A stretch of 64,000 nt of DNA from Lonicera japonica (GCA_021464415.1 CM038466.1:52362039-52426038), one strand, 5' to 3'; shown: positions 52,220 through 64,000, numbered from the stretch's first letter. Notes: generated by a model from the letters alone, not told the origin. Made by a program: numbers and translations.

Positions 52220-54240
52220 TTCAACACAACTGTATTGCAAGCCGGCAAAACCGGAATATTTGTAATCATACTAAATTCTTCCCCTTTCATTGACAAACTT
52301 TTATGGAGTCGTAATAAGAAAAGATTCATTTAAGTTTGTTTCTTTTGTGAATCCTACCAGTAGTTCTTTCTCTTATAGAATTCAGTTGATTGATGTCTCA
52401 TACTTGCCAGCTTCATCTCTCTTTTTTCTCCTCTCTTAGTTTATGCCATTTTTTTAGGGCGTGTTTGGTCAGTGTTATTTTCTATGAAAAATAGTTCTAA
52501 TTTCTCAATCTTTAACAGTGTTTGATTGATTCCGCAAGTTTTCCATGGAATCTCATTTTCTATATGTTACTCATAAACCACCTCCACCCCAAGTTTTTTT
52601 TTGTCACTAAAACTTTCCATGTTATACAATTCCGGGAATTTAATTATTTTCCACCTAAGTTATCAAACATACGAATTACAAATTTTTAGAGAACCCTCTT
52701 ACGTTTTGTGGATATTGAAGTAAACTTGCCTTATTTTTTTGAAATACAAGGACCTCTTTGACAGAGAAGGATCCCGTTATAGCATGTTTGGTTGCATTTT
52801 TTGATGTTGAAAATATAATATTTTTCATCTTCAATGGATCATGATTGAAGTCAATTGGATTTGGTGGAATTGGTTTACATTGACAATTGAGATTTATCTT
52901 TTGGGCATAGGGTTCTAGTATTACTTGTTAATTTGATCTTTCATTTTTGAGAAAATAATGATTTTAGGTGAACATCAAAATCTGACATAAAAACTGACGT
53001 CAAATGTGGTTATAAATATATTATATTCTATTCTAATCAATGAATAATTGACACATTGATATGTCAATTTTTTATATCTATGTAGAATTACTCATTTGTA
53101 CCTCGGCAAATAAGAGAGCACTAGTTTCGTTTCGTGCCACACTGTCAAGGCCCACAAACCGAAATGGGTAAACTATAATAGTCAATCAACAAATTTATCA
53201 TACACCTATGCTTTACTTATTTTCCAACCTCAGAAGAGCGAGTTTCATTCTTTCAATTGAGCTAGACTGCTAATGCTTGCTCTTCTCACCTCTTCAATTG
53301 CGGGAAGAGTGAAGGTTGCACTTCTCAACGTGGAAAAGCTTAGCTTTAGTCTTCTCAGTATTTCTTTTACATATGTGGTGCAAAGCGTCTATGAACTTAA
53401 TGTCAAATTTGCAAATTTACTAACTGCGTTATGGATGCTCTAAGAACTCCATTTCGCATAAGCCTTTCAACAGATTGGATATGGACCGGATCATATTATA
53501 TAAAAATTCAATCCGAAAACTAATACACTAAATCCGATCCGATCCATTAATCCAGTGGATATCTAAATCACTACCCATATCCGATTATTAAACGATATCC
53601 GATCCATATATTCCGTCCGATTCGAAATTTTAAAAATAATCCCCCCAGCAAAATAAAAATAAAAATTGCTTTCTCTCTGTTATCAATAACTTTAACAACT
53701 TTAGGAACGTTTACCGTTTCAGCCATTCTTTAGACCCAACAAAGAAATAAACCACCCACAAGAGCATAAAAATTAAAAAGTGTTTATTAATTTAAGGATA
53801 ATATTAGACTGTTTTCTAATTTTATGTATATATAAAATCATAATTAGTTTTCTGTATTGAAGATTAAAATTCAAATAAAAATAAAAATAAAAATAAAAAT
53901 AATTGTCTTCTTCAAATGAAACAATACAAAATACAATTCCATTATAGGGTTGTGAGAAGATATTCAAGATTGAGTGTAATTGAACTCACTTGATTAAAAT
54001 GTTGAAGGAATTAGTTTGCCTTTGCCTTGAAGTTGAATTTGTCAGAGTATGATGTGAGTATATGTACAGGAATTTGAATGAAATGGGGAAGTGGAGAAAT
54101 CTAATAGTTATCTTGAGAATTGAAATTGCATTTAAAAGAATGGAAATATCTAGATGGATAATAAATTGTAATTGGTTATGCAAATAGGCAGCTTTAAAAT
54201 TCAAAAAATAATAATTATGTATATATGGTTATTATACAAG
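52220..54240. other. intergenic, repeats only
   Basis: AT-rich. AGGGCGTGTTTGGTCAG near 52457 resembles a MITE end. Around 53470-53620 there are repeated ATCCGATCC-type words that also occur near 54700-54800. A short AAATA/AAAAT microsatellite is at about 53874-53899. No supported gene. Confidence 0.5.
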
Positions 54241-54269
54241 TGTATATATATATGGAAAATTTCAAGAAA

Positions 54270-54612
54270 GAACCAGTATTTAAGGACCATCGTTACAGAC
54301 CAAGCCATTTGGCAAGCTTCCCGATGGAATTTTTTGATGAAATTTGGTGGAAGAACATCCCCACCAAATTTTATCAAAAAATTCAACTAGAAAGTGGATT
54401 AACTACATGATTAAAAAATATTAGTTCAGAAATAGATATATAAAATATAATATTTTTCAATTCTTTAGTTAACCTACCTCCTGTTGATTTTTTTCAAAAA
54501 ATTTAGTGGAGATGTTATAAATATGATGGGACTCCACCAAATTTCATTAAAAAAATTCACCGAAAAAGCATGCCAAATGACCTGGTTTGTAATAGTAGTC
54601 TTAAAATAATGG
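54270..54612. mobile_element. foldback MITE family, copy in 54 kb
   Basis: Left GTATTTAAGGACCATCGTTA and right, inverted, GTCTTAAAATAATGGTCCTT; interior TTTTTTGATGAAATTTGGTGG, AACATCCCCACCAAATTTTA and AAATTTCATTAAAAAAATTC. Related to 55545-55935. Confidence 0.7.
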
Positions 54613-54931
54613 TCCTTACTTGAAATGCACTATATATATATATATATATATATGTATATACGTGTGTGTATATATATCTTTATGTATATGTCGGATTGGG
54701 TTGTAAATGGATTCAATTGGGATATATCCATATCTGATTTGTTAATTGAAGGCTAAATGGATTCAAGTCGGATTTGGATAATCGGATAAGAAATTCCTTA
54801 CCATATTGGTTGAATTTGGATCGAGATCCCATTTATTGACATGCCTAATTCTGTCAATAGTCTTATAATACAGTGATAATACTGGTTGATATAAGGATTG
54901 AGAGGGAGGGGCTAGATTCACCTCTGTAACT

Positions 54932-54966
<35 letters not shown>

Positions 54967-55014
54967 CTCCATTCCTACGATTGTGTTGACAAATGGATAC
55001 ATTAATTAGTTTTT

Positions 55015-56450
55015 GAGTAAACTATCATCATAGCTTTTAAACTATTGGAATTGTCCCACTTTGTCATTTAAACAAAAAAATTCTCATTTAAATATTTAAA
55101 CTATAGACCAAATTTCAAATTGGCCCTTCCATCCAATTTAAACATTAACTTGGACGGAATCAAGGTGCAAAATTGTCATTTCAATTAGATATTTTTTAAA
55201 AAATATTTTTAATTAGATTTAACAAATATTATGATGGAAAAATAAAAAAATAAAAAAAGGAAGGAAAAGGAATAGAGAGAGATGGATCTTTAGAGAGAGA
55301 AAGAGAAAGTGTGTAAAGGGTGAAGTTGTGAAGATGAAGAAGATGAAAGTAGTGTAAAGAGGGAAAAGGTTTAGAGCCACTATTGAAGGGCTAGAGAGAA
55401 AGTAGAGTAGAGAGTGAAAGGAAAGTGCGCATGTGAAGGTGAAGGTGAAATTGAATATGACCGGCACCAGAGATGGTGGGTAGAGGAGATTGGCGGTGAA
55501 GATGTTTGATTGGGGTATATAATATATATATATGAAAATTTCAAGTAAGGACCTTAACTTAAGGTCCTTATTTACGGACTTTCCATTTTGGTACGCTTCC
55601 CGATGAAATTTTTTGATGAAATTTGTGGGGATGTTCTTCATCATGTGTAGAACATGTCCACCAAATTTCATCAAAAAATTCAACCGAGAAGTGGATTAAC
55701 TACATGATTGAAAAATATTGGTCCAAAAATAGATATATATATATATATATATCCAATATTTTTTAATCATATAGTTAACCCACTTTCCAGTTGAATTTTT
55801 TGATAAAATTTGGTGGAGATGTTCTACAAACGATGAAGAACATCCCCACCAAATTTCATCAAAAAATTCCATCAGAAAACGTGCCAAAAGGGCAAGTCCG
55901 TAAATAAAGGACCTTAAGTTAAGGTCCTTATGGGAAATGCTCCCTATATATATATATATATATATATATTGGGGGTTAGGGTTTTATAGTAAATCAAACA
56001 ATCCTTTTAGCATTTGGTAGACTAGATTAAGATGTGTGTGTGGGGAGGTGGTGGTGGAGGTCAAATAAAAGGGGATAGTGGTGATGGGATGAAGGGGGCG
56101 GTAGTGATGGTGGTGGTGGAAGGGAAAAGGCTGGTGATGATGGTGATAAAAGATGGTGGTGATGGGATGAAGAAAGTTGGAGGTCTCTAAAGACCCATCT
56201 ATCTCTCTCCTTTTCCTTCCTTTTTCTTTTTCTTTTTTTTTTTTTAATTTTTTTATAATATTTTTTAAATCTAATTAAAATTATTTTTTTAAAATAAAAA
56301 ATTTTCCCTTAATTCTGTCCAAGTTAATTGGACGGAATGTTCAATTTGAAACTTGGTCAATAATTTAAGTATTTAAATGAGGCAAAATTTTGTTAAGGGG
56401 CCAAAGTTGGACAATAACAATAATTGAGGGGCCGTTAATGTAATTTACTC
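55015..56450. mobile_element. long-TIR non-autonomous element with nested MITE
   Basis: Left arm 55015 to about 55290 and right arm about 56195-56450 are imperfect inverted repeats of about 260 bases: GAGTAAACTA outermost, then AAACTATAGACCAAATTTCAAA against AAACTTGGTCAATAATTTAA (inverted), TTAACTTGGACGGAAT against GTTAATTGGACGGAAT, and AGGAAGGAAAAGGAATAGAGA against the inverted CTCTCTCCTTTTCCTTCCTTT. No coding capacity. A foldback MITE is nested inside. Confidence 0.75.
55545..55935. mobile_element. foldback MITE, best preserved copy
   Basis: A near palindrome: TAAGGACCTTAACTTAAGGT at the left and ACCTTAAGTTAAGGTCCTTA at the right. Then TTTACGGACTT, CGTTTTCTGATGGAATTTTT-type words, TTTTTGATGAAATTTG and CACCAAATTTCATCAAAAAA, with an (AT)n tract at the centre near 55733-55752. 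It could fold into one long hairpin. Nested in the 55015-56450 element. Confidence 0.85.
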
Positions 56451-56453
56451 TTA

Positions 56454-56982
56454 AGGCCTCGTTTGATTCGGATATTAAAAAGTGAGATGGGATTGTTAAT
56501 ATCACTTTTTTTATAATACCTTGTTTGATTCGCACAAATGTGATGGAATTACTAATACCAGTACTAACTTAATACCACTCTTTGTAGTATAATTTAATTC
56601 CAGGGGGGAGGTGGTATTGTTTATCCAGGATTAAGAAAAATGAACCATATATTTTCAAAAATGCCATTACTACTATAATATTTTCAAAAATATCACTACT
56701 ACTACTATATTATTATTATTTTAATTTTTTTTTTTAAGATTTTTTAAAATTTTTTTTTTTTAATTTGTTTTAAATTTTTTTTTGTTAGTCCAAAATATAA
56801 TCCCGTATACGAGTTACAGAATCAAAAATGATATTAACATCAGCATGAGATATTCCAGTATTAATACTACATGAATCAAACAAGGTATTGATATTAAATT
56901 AATACCAGAATTAATAGTCTAGTATTATTAATATTGGTATTATTAATCCCACTTACTCTAATACCTGAATCAAACGAGGCCC
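56454..56982. mobile_element. PIF/Harbinger-like MITE
   Basis: Termini AGGCCTCGTTTGATTCGGAT on the left and ATACCTGAATCAAACGAGGC on the right, with TTA on each side (56451-56453 and 56983-56985). 529 bp, internal second-order inverted words (CTTGTTTGATTCGCAC; ATGAATCAAACAAGG). It touches the right end of the long-TIR element. Confidence 0.8.
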
Positions 56983-57428
56983 TTAGTTTTTTATTCCACC
57001 AAATATAATCCCATCCTAAGATCATCATTTTATGGATCATTTAGATTTAGATACCTTAACTAACGGTCAATTTTAAATTTGGTGCTTACCCTTTCAAATA
57101 TTAGACTCGGGTATTACTTCAAGTAAAACCAGTCAAGCATGCGATTTCCATTCAATTTTTTAACCAACTTAGACGGGAAAGAAAAAATAAAATGGGAGAG
57201 GAAAAAAACCCGCAAGGTTACAAAAAATTTAAAAAGAAAATAAGAAAAACAACAAAACCCATCAGTGAAGTGTTTTTTGACTTGTCTACATAACCCAATA
57301 GTGAATAACTTGAAGGCTAACAAAAATAGTACCGAGTCTAAAATCTGAATGGAGCAAATGCTGAAGTTGCTCACCCCTCCGTGTCACTTAAAGGGAAAAC
57401 AAAGAGAGAGGTTCCTCGCCTCCGGCTC

Positions 57429-57565
57429 CATACTGATCAAACCGGCCAGCCATGAAGGGGCTTCACAGACAATCCTCGCTAATAATGCCGTCCTTTGCAC
57501 GGGTCTGATCAGCCATGAAGGGGCATTAGCCGCATCACATGACTATCCTCGCTAATAATGCCATG
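57429..57565. repeat. short tandem duplication
   Basis: The words CTGATCA, GCCATGAAGGGGC and ATCCTCGCTAATAATGCC occur twice in the same order, about 70-75 bases apart, with unlike sequence between. Not connected to a gene. Confidence 0.75.
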
Positions 57566-58014
57566 CTTTATATGATCCTATGCAGTGATAAGTATATGTA
57601 AACATTTTGGATCCTTATATGCAATTTCGTTTTGTGTTATACTAGTGCCTAGCTGCGCATAAAATCAACATCAATATGGCTAACACAAACCGGCACAGTT
57701 GACAGTGTAAAACGTAAATACAAAGCAAGCTCAAACTATAGACAATACATTATTCATTACATAACATTGTCATTGGATTCATTCAACAAACAAAACAAGG
57801 ATTTTATACAAAAAGAAAAGGCAATTGGCAAACCACACAAATTCATGATGTTCAGAACATGTCTGATGAGCCACTCACTCAGCTAATAACTTGTCTAAAT
57901 CTTAATAACACAAATATTTGAGCTTCAGTTTATCAGATCATTTATACATCCACTTATATATACAGAGTTGCACACACAAACTGAGAACCCTACCCTTAAT
58001 TCCTGTCTTCCGCA

Positions 58015-61000
58015 TCACCCAGGTACAAAATAATCCATACTTTCCACTGGCAGATTCAGCACTGATGTTTCCACCTACAAACCAAAAAGATCGAAGTTAA
58101 AACTTTTCCTAATATAGATTTCACCCAAGTGAGAGAGTTAAATTAGCACATTTATTATTTTTTTTCTTTGACTAGGAGGTGGTTCTATGTGCGCGATAAG
58201 GTTGAATGAAAAGCAAGGTCGAGAAAAAAAATGACCACACAAAATATATTCGTAAGCGAAATTACTTATCAATATTATGGGTGGGAACATAGTTAACATG
58301 AAAATCCGTCCCTTGACAAGGCTTTCATTGAGTGAATTGGGATTTCTAGAAATAAGTATATACTTAGAGCATCCACAATACAATGGATAGTATAGGTAGG
58401 ATATATTTATCTACGAGAGCTAGCAATGGTTAAAGGTGGTGGCAAAACACACTGTTCTGTAATATAGGTTTATGATAAAGTTGAGTTTGGCTAAGTTCCT
58501 TCATGTACGCTAATGAGTTTGGCGTTAGGAGGGACACAGGTAATTGATAAGCATTTGGATGCTAAACATATAAGCAGGCCAACCCAGATGCTAAATTAAT
58601 TGGCGGGTCATCCCGGACGCCAAGGCGGGCCTAGCCTCACACCAAAGCTTTGTTTTCTTTTTTTGGTTCTCCTCATTCATTCTTTTCTCATTATTCACTT
58701 TAATACCTAGACCAAGTTAAAGCGTGGTCTCCACATTCAATTTAAAGGGTAGACAAGAAGATGATGGCAAAGTAAAAAAATAAAATAAAATTCAAAGGGA
58801 CACTAAAGAGTTTGGTGTCTTGGTCCAGACGCTAACCACTTTGGCGTCTTGGTCCAAACACTTAACGCTTTAGCGTTTTGGACTCGGATGCTTAATACTT
58901 TAGCATATGTTTCCAGGAATTCCGCACCATTATTTGAGCTCACAAGTAGGGTAAATATAACCTACTTATCATACAACTAAGTTTCCCATTGCGGAAGCAC
59001 ACATCTTTAGCAGACCTATCATTTCCCACCATTTAAGTATTTGGTATCCTACTCAGAAACTTAACAAGAGAAAAAATTAACACAACAATGAAGCTTGGTC
59101 AATGCCAAAGCCCACAAGATACAGTAAAAAACGTGTAACTGAATAACAAGTCATGATAGATGATGCAAAATAGAATCTTACGGGCTACTAGTGGTAGTAA
59201 GAATAATGTAAATATGGACAATAAAAGGGGTACCTCTTCAAACGGAACAAAGACGAAAGGTGTTAGGCCCCGCTTATGTGAAATAGCAGGGACATCTGGG
59301 TTATGTGTTTCATCGTCCTGCCAACCTTCAACGACTCCAACAAGAATATCTTCCTCGGGTCCATTAACCTCGTTGTCATTCACCCCACTTGTAACTATGG
59401 CATGTAGATCCATCCTATTGTTAGCCCCAGGTATTGTGCCCCTCAACCTGATTAAACCATAAAATTACCGAATATAAATCATAATAACCCATAGACTAAC
59501 TGTGTATAATTATAGAAAATTGTGACCAACACCCATTTCACCAATGCATTAACTATGTGTTCAATAGCAACATTTTTCAGACCGACGAAAAGACAATGCG
59601 AGTGTATAAGTTTAGCTTTTTAAAATTTATACAAGCAATGCATAGATGTGTGTGTGGGTGGTGTTGGTGTGGGGGGTTAAGGGGGGAGTGAATTGAACCA
59701 GGTGGCTCATGTAATAACATTCCCAATCAACCATCAGGCCAAAAGCCTGGATCTGACAATGCTTGTGTATAATTAAGTGAAAGAACTACACTCAACCCTC
59801 TAATAATTAATAATGATGACGTATCTAAAAAAGATTAATTATTACAACTACTGAATATAACACTAACGCTCTATTAACCCAAAAGAAAGAAAAAGAAGGC
59901 ATAATCGCTATTTTTGCACAAGTTATTTTGCTTTAGAAAAATATAATATATACATTCATGTTTACACACATCCATATATAGAGAGTAATTATGTAGCAAG
60001 TACGTAGTTAACTTATGTTTGGGACCACGTTGACGGGTTTGTTGAATTTCAATACTATGTAATCATAGAATGATGTAGACTTGGGTGGATGATTAGTGTT
60101 TTGATTAGTGTTTTTATTAGTATGTTAACTCATGTTCTAAATTAGGTAATTAATGTGATTTGTTTAATTGTCAACGTGACCTCACCGTTAACGTTAACCA
60201 TGGCTAACTGGGCTCTGAACAGGGTCAGGATGTCACATGTTGTTTGGCTCATACCACTATTTTTCTTATGAGGTAGATCCAATGCAGAGAAAGGGAAAGG
60301 CAAAGAAGTCGAGCCATACATACTCTGCTCCCAAGTCTCCCTTGTCATCTTTCGGAGTCTTCTATTGATGGCTCTCGTGCTCAAATTTTGTTATGATACG
60401 CGGTTACCATGCATGTGTGCAGTTTTAAACTCCTTTGTTGTAATTACCTAATGGATGTAATTACGTAGCAATAGGTAGTCAACTTTATGAATGGGACCTC
60501 GTTGGCTGGTTTGTAGAATTTGGATACTATTTAATTGTAGAATGATGATGTAGACTCTGTAGATGATCATTGTTACTATTATTATGTTGAGCACCGTTCA
60601 GGTGCGAACTGGGTTTACCCAATTCGCACGAATTGAGGGGAAAAATGGCGGGTCCCACTGCTTTTGCTTTTGAACAAAAACAACTTTAACTTAAAATAAT
60701 ATTTTTCACCTCATCTTTCTCTCTCTCATCGTTTCCTACTTTCCTCCCCCTCTCTCATTGTTCTTCTTCCCTCCTCTCTCTCAAAGCTTAATCTCTCTCT
60801 AAGCTTGATTTATGCAGCACACAAAAATCGTGATTTCTCTCCATTTTGAAATCTTACAAATTTGAAGAACGTTTTGTTTCTTCAACAAAAAATAATCTCT
60901 TTCTAATATATGGAAACTTATCTCTCACAAAATGTGTTTGGTTTCTCTCTTTAGAAGAAAATTTCACTCATAATTTTTCTTCTCTCTTAGAAAACTAACA

Positions 61001-63846
61001 CTCCTAACAAGTGATTTGACACCACTCCCATAGAGACACATAAGAAGTTCTCTCGGCAGAGACGAGATACCCTCTTCACTTCTCTTTCTCCATGTTCTTT
61101 GTGTCTGTATTTTCACCATTTCTCTCACCCACTAGCATGAAGGAAATAAAAGAATGATCCACTTGCAACTTTTGCCAAAAGTTTTCCCAAAAAAAATTCT
61201 GAAAACTTTTGCCCATTTTTTTTTATTTTCCAACACAATCCTTCCAATCGCAAAATGGAGAGAAATCATGATTTTTGTTGGGCAATTTTTGTTAGGCTAC
61301 GGTGTAAATCAAGCTTTGTCTAATATGTATTAACACTTAAGTTATGGAAATTTCATCTTCCATCTAAATTCCACAAACTGTTGTGGGAATTATTCAGGAC
61401 CTTGCAAAATGAGCTTTTGATCTTTGATGACCCTCCTCGTGATAATGCGATCTTTAGCATAGAGTAGTCCTTCCCTTTTTTTTTTGGGGGGCGTTTTGTT
61501 TGCCCTTTATTGGAGGAAAAAAAATTGAGAGAGAGAGAGATGAGGTGAAAAATATTATTTTAAGTTAAATTTTTTTTTTAGTAAAAGCAGTGGGGCCCGC
61601 CGTTTTTCTCCCCAATTCGCACCTAAACGGTGCTCTTAGTATGTTAACTCATATTTTAAATTAGTTAAATTTGTGTCAATGGTTTAATTGACTCTGTGAC
61701 CTCATCGTTAACGATAATGGCAACAGTGGATAACCTGGCTCCAGAGGGAATTTAGCTCTAAACAAGGTTCAATTGTTCAGGGCATCACAGAGAGAGCCGA
61801 CAACAATGATAACTGTGGAGATGTCATGCATAATTAAGGTAGTTAGGAATCATCTCTCCTAAAAGCTAAGCTTATAGGTAGTGAGCCAACAATGTATATC
61901 ATGCTTTTCAAGGTGCACTTTGTTAACAAACAACAACGTGCATACTGCACAAACACAAAGGGGGGAACAAATGCAAGTGGGATTTTTTGAACCGATGACC
62001 TTTCAGAACCTGAGCTCTAATACCATGTTATGAACCATCTCTCACAAAAGCTTAAGCTATTAGGAAATGGGCCAACAATGTATATCATGCTCTTCAACAA
62101 AGGTTTACCACGTGCATAAAAGTTAACTATTGAGCTTCTAAAGGTATTACCACTTGATGGCTCAAAATAATTAAATAAGATATATTAGTATATGCACATA
62201 TGCCACTATACGTACACATTGTACCAGCATATATGCATATCTTATTATCATTCTAATAATTAATAACTAGAACCATAGCACAATCAACATGTGCAATATT
62301 ATTTGCACACTCGATGCATGTGCAATATTATTTGTAATTTTTATGCTATGTAGATTCTTATGACATCTTATAGTCATGTGATGGAGTAACCTGGGTGGTT
62401 AAGATTTATGTATATATAGAAAAGGTGATTGCTTCCAATCCAGCTTCAACTAGTATTTCTTTTACTAAAGTAAGAATGGTATTTTAGTAATATCAGGTAC
62501 ACACCAAAAACTATCCACCAAGTCTTCCTCGAGTTTAATAATATAACTAGAACTAGTGGCATACACCTAATATTATATAAATTTTTAAAAGAGGTAAAGG
62601 TATGTTTTCTACGTACATAAGCTCATGGGTTCAAATCCTTATTCAAGTTGTATTTATTTTCTAAAGCATGAAGGGTGTTTTAATAATTGAGTAATGCTAC
62701 AATCATAAGAAATGTACACAAAAAATGTGCACAAGGTGAGATGTCACCTCATCATTGGGGGAAAAGTGGCCTCCCCTTCAACTCTTCATCCAATCATGAG
62801 GTGACACTTCATCTTGTGCACAACTTTTCGTGCACATTTCTTGTGAGTGTAGAATTATTCTTGGTAATTTCATGTACACACCAAACCGTCTATTGTTTAA
62901 TATAATAGATTTATATAATATGGAATATAACATGATATTTTTTAATATTTACTAGTGAGGAAATAGGGAAGGACGTTAGTTCCTCAAAAAATTATAGTTT
63001 TTTAGAAATCTAGAATTATAAAACTATCAAATCTATTTTAAACGTGAAGACGATTTAGTGGTTATTTTTCTTGTGCCCACAAGAAAAAGTAACCTTCATG
63101 GCTGCATCCTTTAGAAAAAGAAATTCAATTTAAATAAGGATAGGAACCCATGATCTTGAGTATGAAGAACCCGTGATTTTACCATGTAGCCAAACACTAC
63201 CTCTTACACTTCAAATGTTTTAAATTTTGCAGAATATTAGCAATTACCAAGTATAATATTGCATATATAGGTTCTCGTGTTGATTAATTAGGGGCCCTAC
63301 AAAATACCTTAGGCGTATTCTCCACACAGTCGGACGCAAGCCAGGATACAAAACAGCGGCTTCAACCTGAAAAAATAAAATAAATAATTTAATTGAGTAA
63401 TGCAGAGATGAAAAACCAAACGACAATTTCAACGGGAGGGGAATGCTTTCATTGAAACAAAAGCACCATCTTTGTTACACTAAGAAATTAAGTAATTGCT
63501 AAAAAAATAATATATAAATTGTTTCTAGAGAGCGTATGGCAAGTGAATAGTTGGGAACCTGGCAAAAAATAAGATTCTGACCTTGTCCTCGGTCAATGTG
63601 TAGTGGCCACTAAAAACACCGTCGACCTTAGGTGCACGGAAGTTCATGAATTTTGCTACATCCTTTACCTTTTGTGATGAATTCTAAACATTGGAGATGA
63701 CAAGATAACAAAGCTTGTAATCAGATAAAGCAAGAACAACTTTCTCAAAAATTATTCCTATGCACCAAGAAAATTTAGTGGATTTTTAAAACCTTATAGA
63801 GAAATCTCCCAGAAGGATAAAATCTCATGTAGCGGTAATAGCAGAC
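58015..63846 (-). CDS. F-box only protein 9-like, 3' half (partial)
   Basis: Five exons on the minus strand: 63846-63793, 63683-63582, 63366-63308, 59447-59234 and 58074-58015 (stop TGA). All have GT-AG ends and the joined frame is open for 162 residues: [127 protein letters not shown] and the end MDYFVPG. This is the conserved C-terminal half of plant F-box proteins related to human FBXO9, adaptors of SCF ubiquitin ligases. The F-box itself and the TPR-like region of the family would lie upstream, beyond the right edge. The intron 59448-63307 (3.9 kb) holds a MULE-like element, a small LTR element and a MITE. The last intron is 1.2 kb. No break is seen in the visible part. Confidence 0.9.
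59985..61760. repeat. tandem duplication split by a TIR element
   Basis: Copy 1 (about 59985-60230) and copy 2 (about 60455-60588 plus 61636-61760) share GTAATTA.GTAGCAA, GGGACC.CGTTG, GAATGATG, TAGTATGTTAACTCAT and GACCTCA.CGTTAACG. Copy 2 is interrupted by the 1047 bp element at 60589-61635. Confidence 0.85.
60589..61635. mobile_element. MULE-like non-autonomous TIR element
   Basis: Termini GAGCACCGTTCAGGTGCGAA and, inverted on the right, GAGCACCGTTTAGGTGCGAA; the inverted repeat goes on for about 130 bases (GGCGGGTCCCACTGCTTTT; TTAACTTAAAATAATATTTTTC). Flanked by TTATTATGTT (60579-60588) and TTAGTATGTT (61636-61645), a 10-base target duplication with one mismatch. The sister duplicate carries the empty site TTAGTATGTT at 60117-60126. 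The long TIR and 9-10 base duplication fit the Mutator-like group. No coding capacity. Confidence 0.85.
61838..62100 (-). mobile_element. very small LTR element (TRIM/SMART-like)
   Basis: Two similar ends of about 70 bases: 61838-61910 (AATCATCTCTCCTAAAAGCT ... GCCAACAATGTATATCATGC) and about 62028-62100 (AACCATCTCTCACAAAAGCT ... GCCAACAATGTATATCATGC). On the minus strand the second is followed by TGGTATTAGAGC, a primer-binding site complementary to initiator tRNA-Met with one change. The internal part is only about 120 bases. It lies in the intron of the F-box gene. Confidence 0.7.
62690..62859. mobile_element. short palindromic MITE
   Basis: Left AGTAATGCTACAATCATAAG then AAATGTACACAAAAAATGTG; right, inverted, AATAATTCTACACTCACAAG then AAATGTGCACGAAAAGTTGT. 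The arms run to GTCACCTCATCAT/ATGAGGTGACA near the centre. About 170 bp; in the F-box gene's intron. Confidence 0.8.
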
Positions 63847-64000
63847 CTGCAATATCAAGGAGATTCAGCGTTAATCATCTTTTCCTTTTTCTTACTCCAT
63901 TGACTGCTCAAATGTTTGCTATTAAAATTTAAAAGAAATTTTAACGAGATAAATAGTTTACATCCTTGGCCAAATTGGAAGGCTTTTGCTTTGACAAACA

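Noticed and set aside
55219..55683. 154-residue minus-strand ORF rich in Phe, Leu and Ser
   Set aside because: Runs across the arm of the long-TIR element into the foldback MITE; no motif.

Overview
The window looks like nuclear chromosomal DNA of a eudicot plant. It is AT-rich, its genes have GT-AG introns, chlorophyllide a oxygenase is present with its complete plant exon structure, and plant-type transposable elements are everywhere (Stowaway and other MITEs, a SINE, an L1-type LINE, solo LTRs). I cannot name the species from sequence alone.

Protein-coding genes from left to right are: (1) a minus-strand homologue of the small CxxC protein At4g08330, two exons around a 6.3 kb intron filled with MITEs (929-7792); (2) a plus-strand FAR1/FHY3-related (FRS) gene derived from a MULE transposase (12941-15342), lying between two diverged inverted sequences; (3) CAO, chlorophyllide a oxygenase, nine exons (19821-27325); (4) a single-exon zinc-ribbon protein on the minus strand (29520-29843) with a triplicated, TATA-bearing promoter repeat; (5) a small GNAT-type N-acetyltransferase, homologue of At1g77540, two exons around a 5 kb intron that holds a tRNA-Lys gene on the other strand (46928-52216); (6) the 3' half of an F-box-only-protein-9-like gene on the minus strand, running off the right edge (58015-63846 and beyond). 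RNA genes are tRNA-Gln(TTG) at 18104-18175, tRNA-Lys(TTT) at 51513-51585, and a decayed tRNA-Lys copy at about 48870-48934.

Much of the rest is mobile or duplicated DNA. Region 30.46-35.75 kb is an old tandem duplication of a unit of about 1.6 kb. Unit 1 later received three insertions (a TTA-flanked MITE, a SINE with an 8 bp target duplication, and a 616 bp TIR element), and unit 2 received one LTR-like insertion; three of these insertions have a readable empty site in the sister unit. Region 35.9-43.25 kb is a dead full-length LINE flanked by a 16 bp direct repeat, with a 2.0 kb solo LTR nested in its ORF1. An IMP dehydrogenase pseudogene fragment follows at 44.16 kb. Region 55.0-57.0 kb contains a long-TIR element with a foldback MITE nested inside and a Harbinger-like MITE touching its end. 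A palindromic satellite sits inside a long-TIR element at 28.6-29.3 kb. A 1047 bp MULE-like element in the F-box gene's intron again has its empty site visible in a neighbouring duplicate.

The genes are not functionally linked; CAO (chlorophyll b synthesis) and the FRS gene (a family that includes light-signalling factors) are neighbours, but nothing in the sequence shows a joint function. All joins of exons are read from splice sites and family resemblance and were not tested against transcripts.
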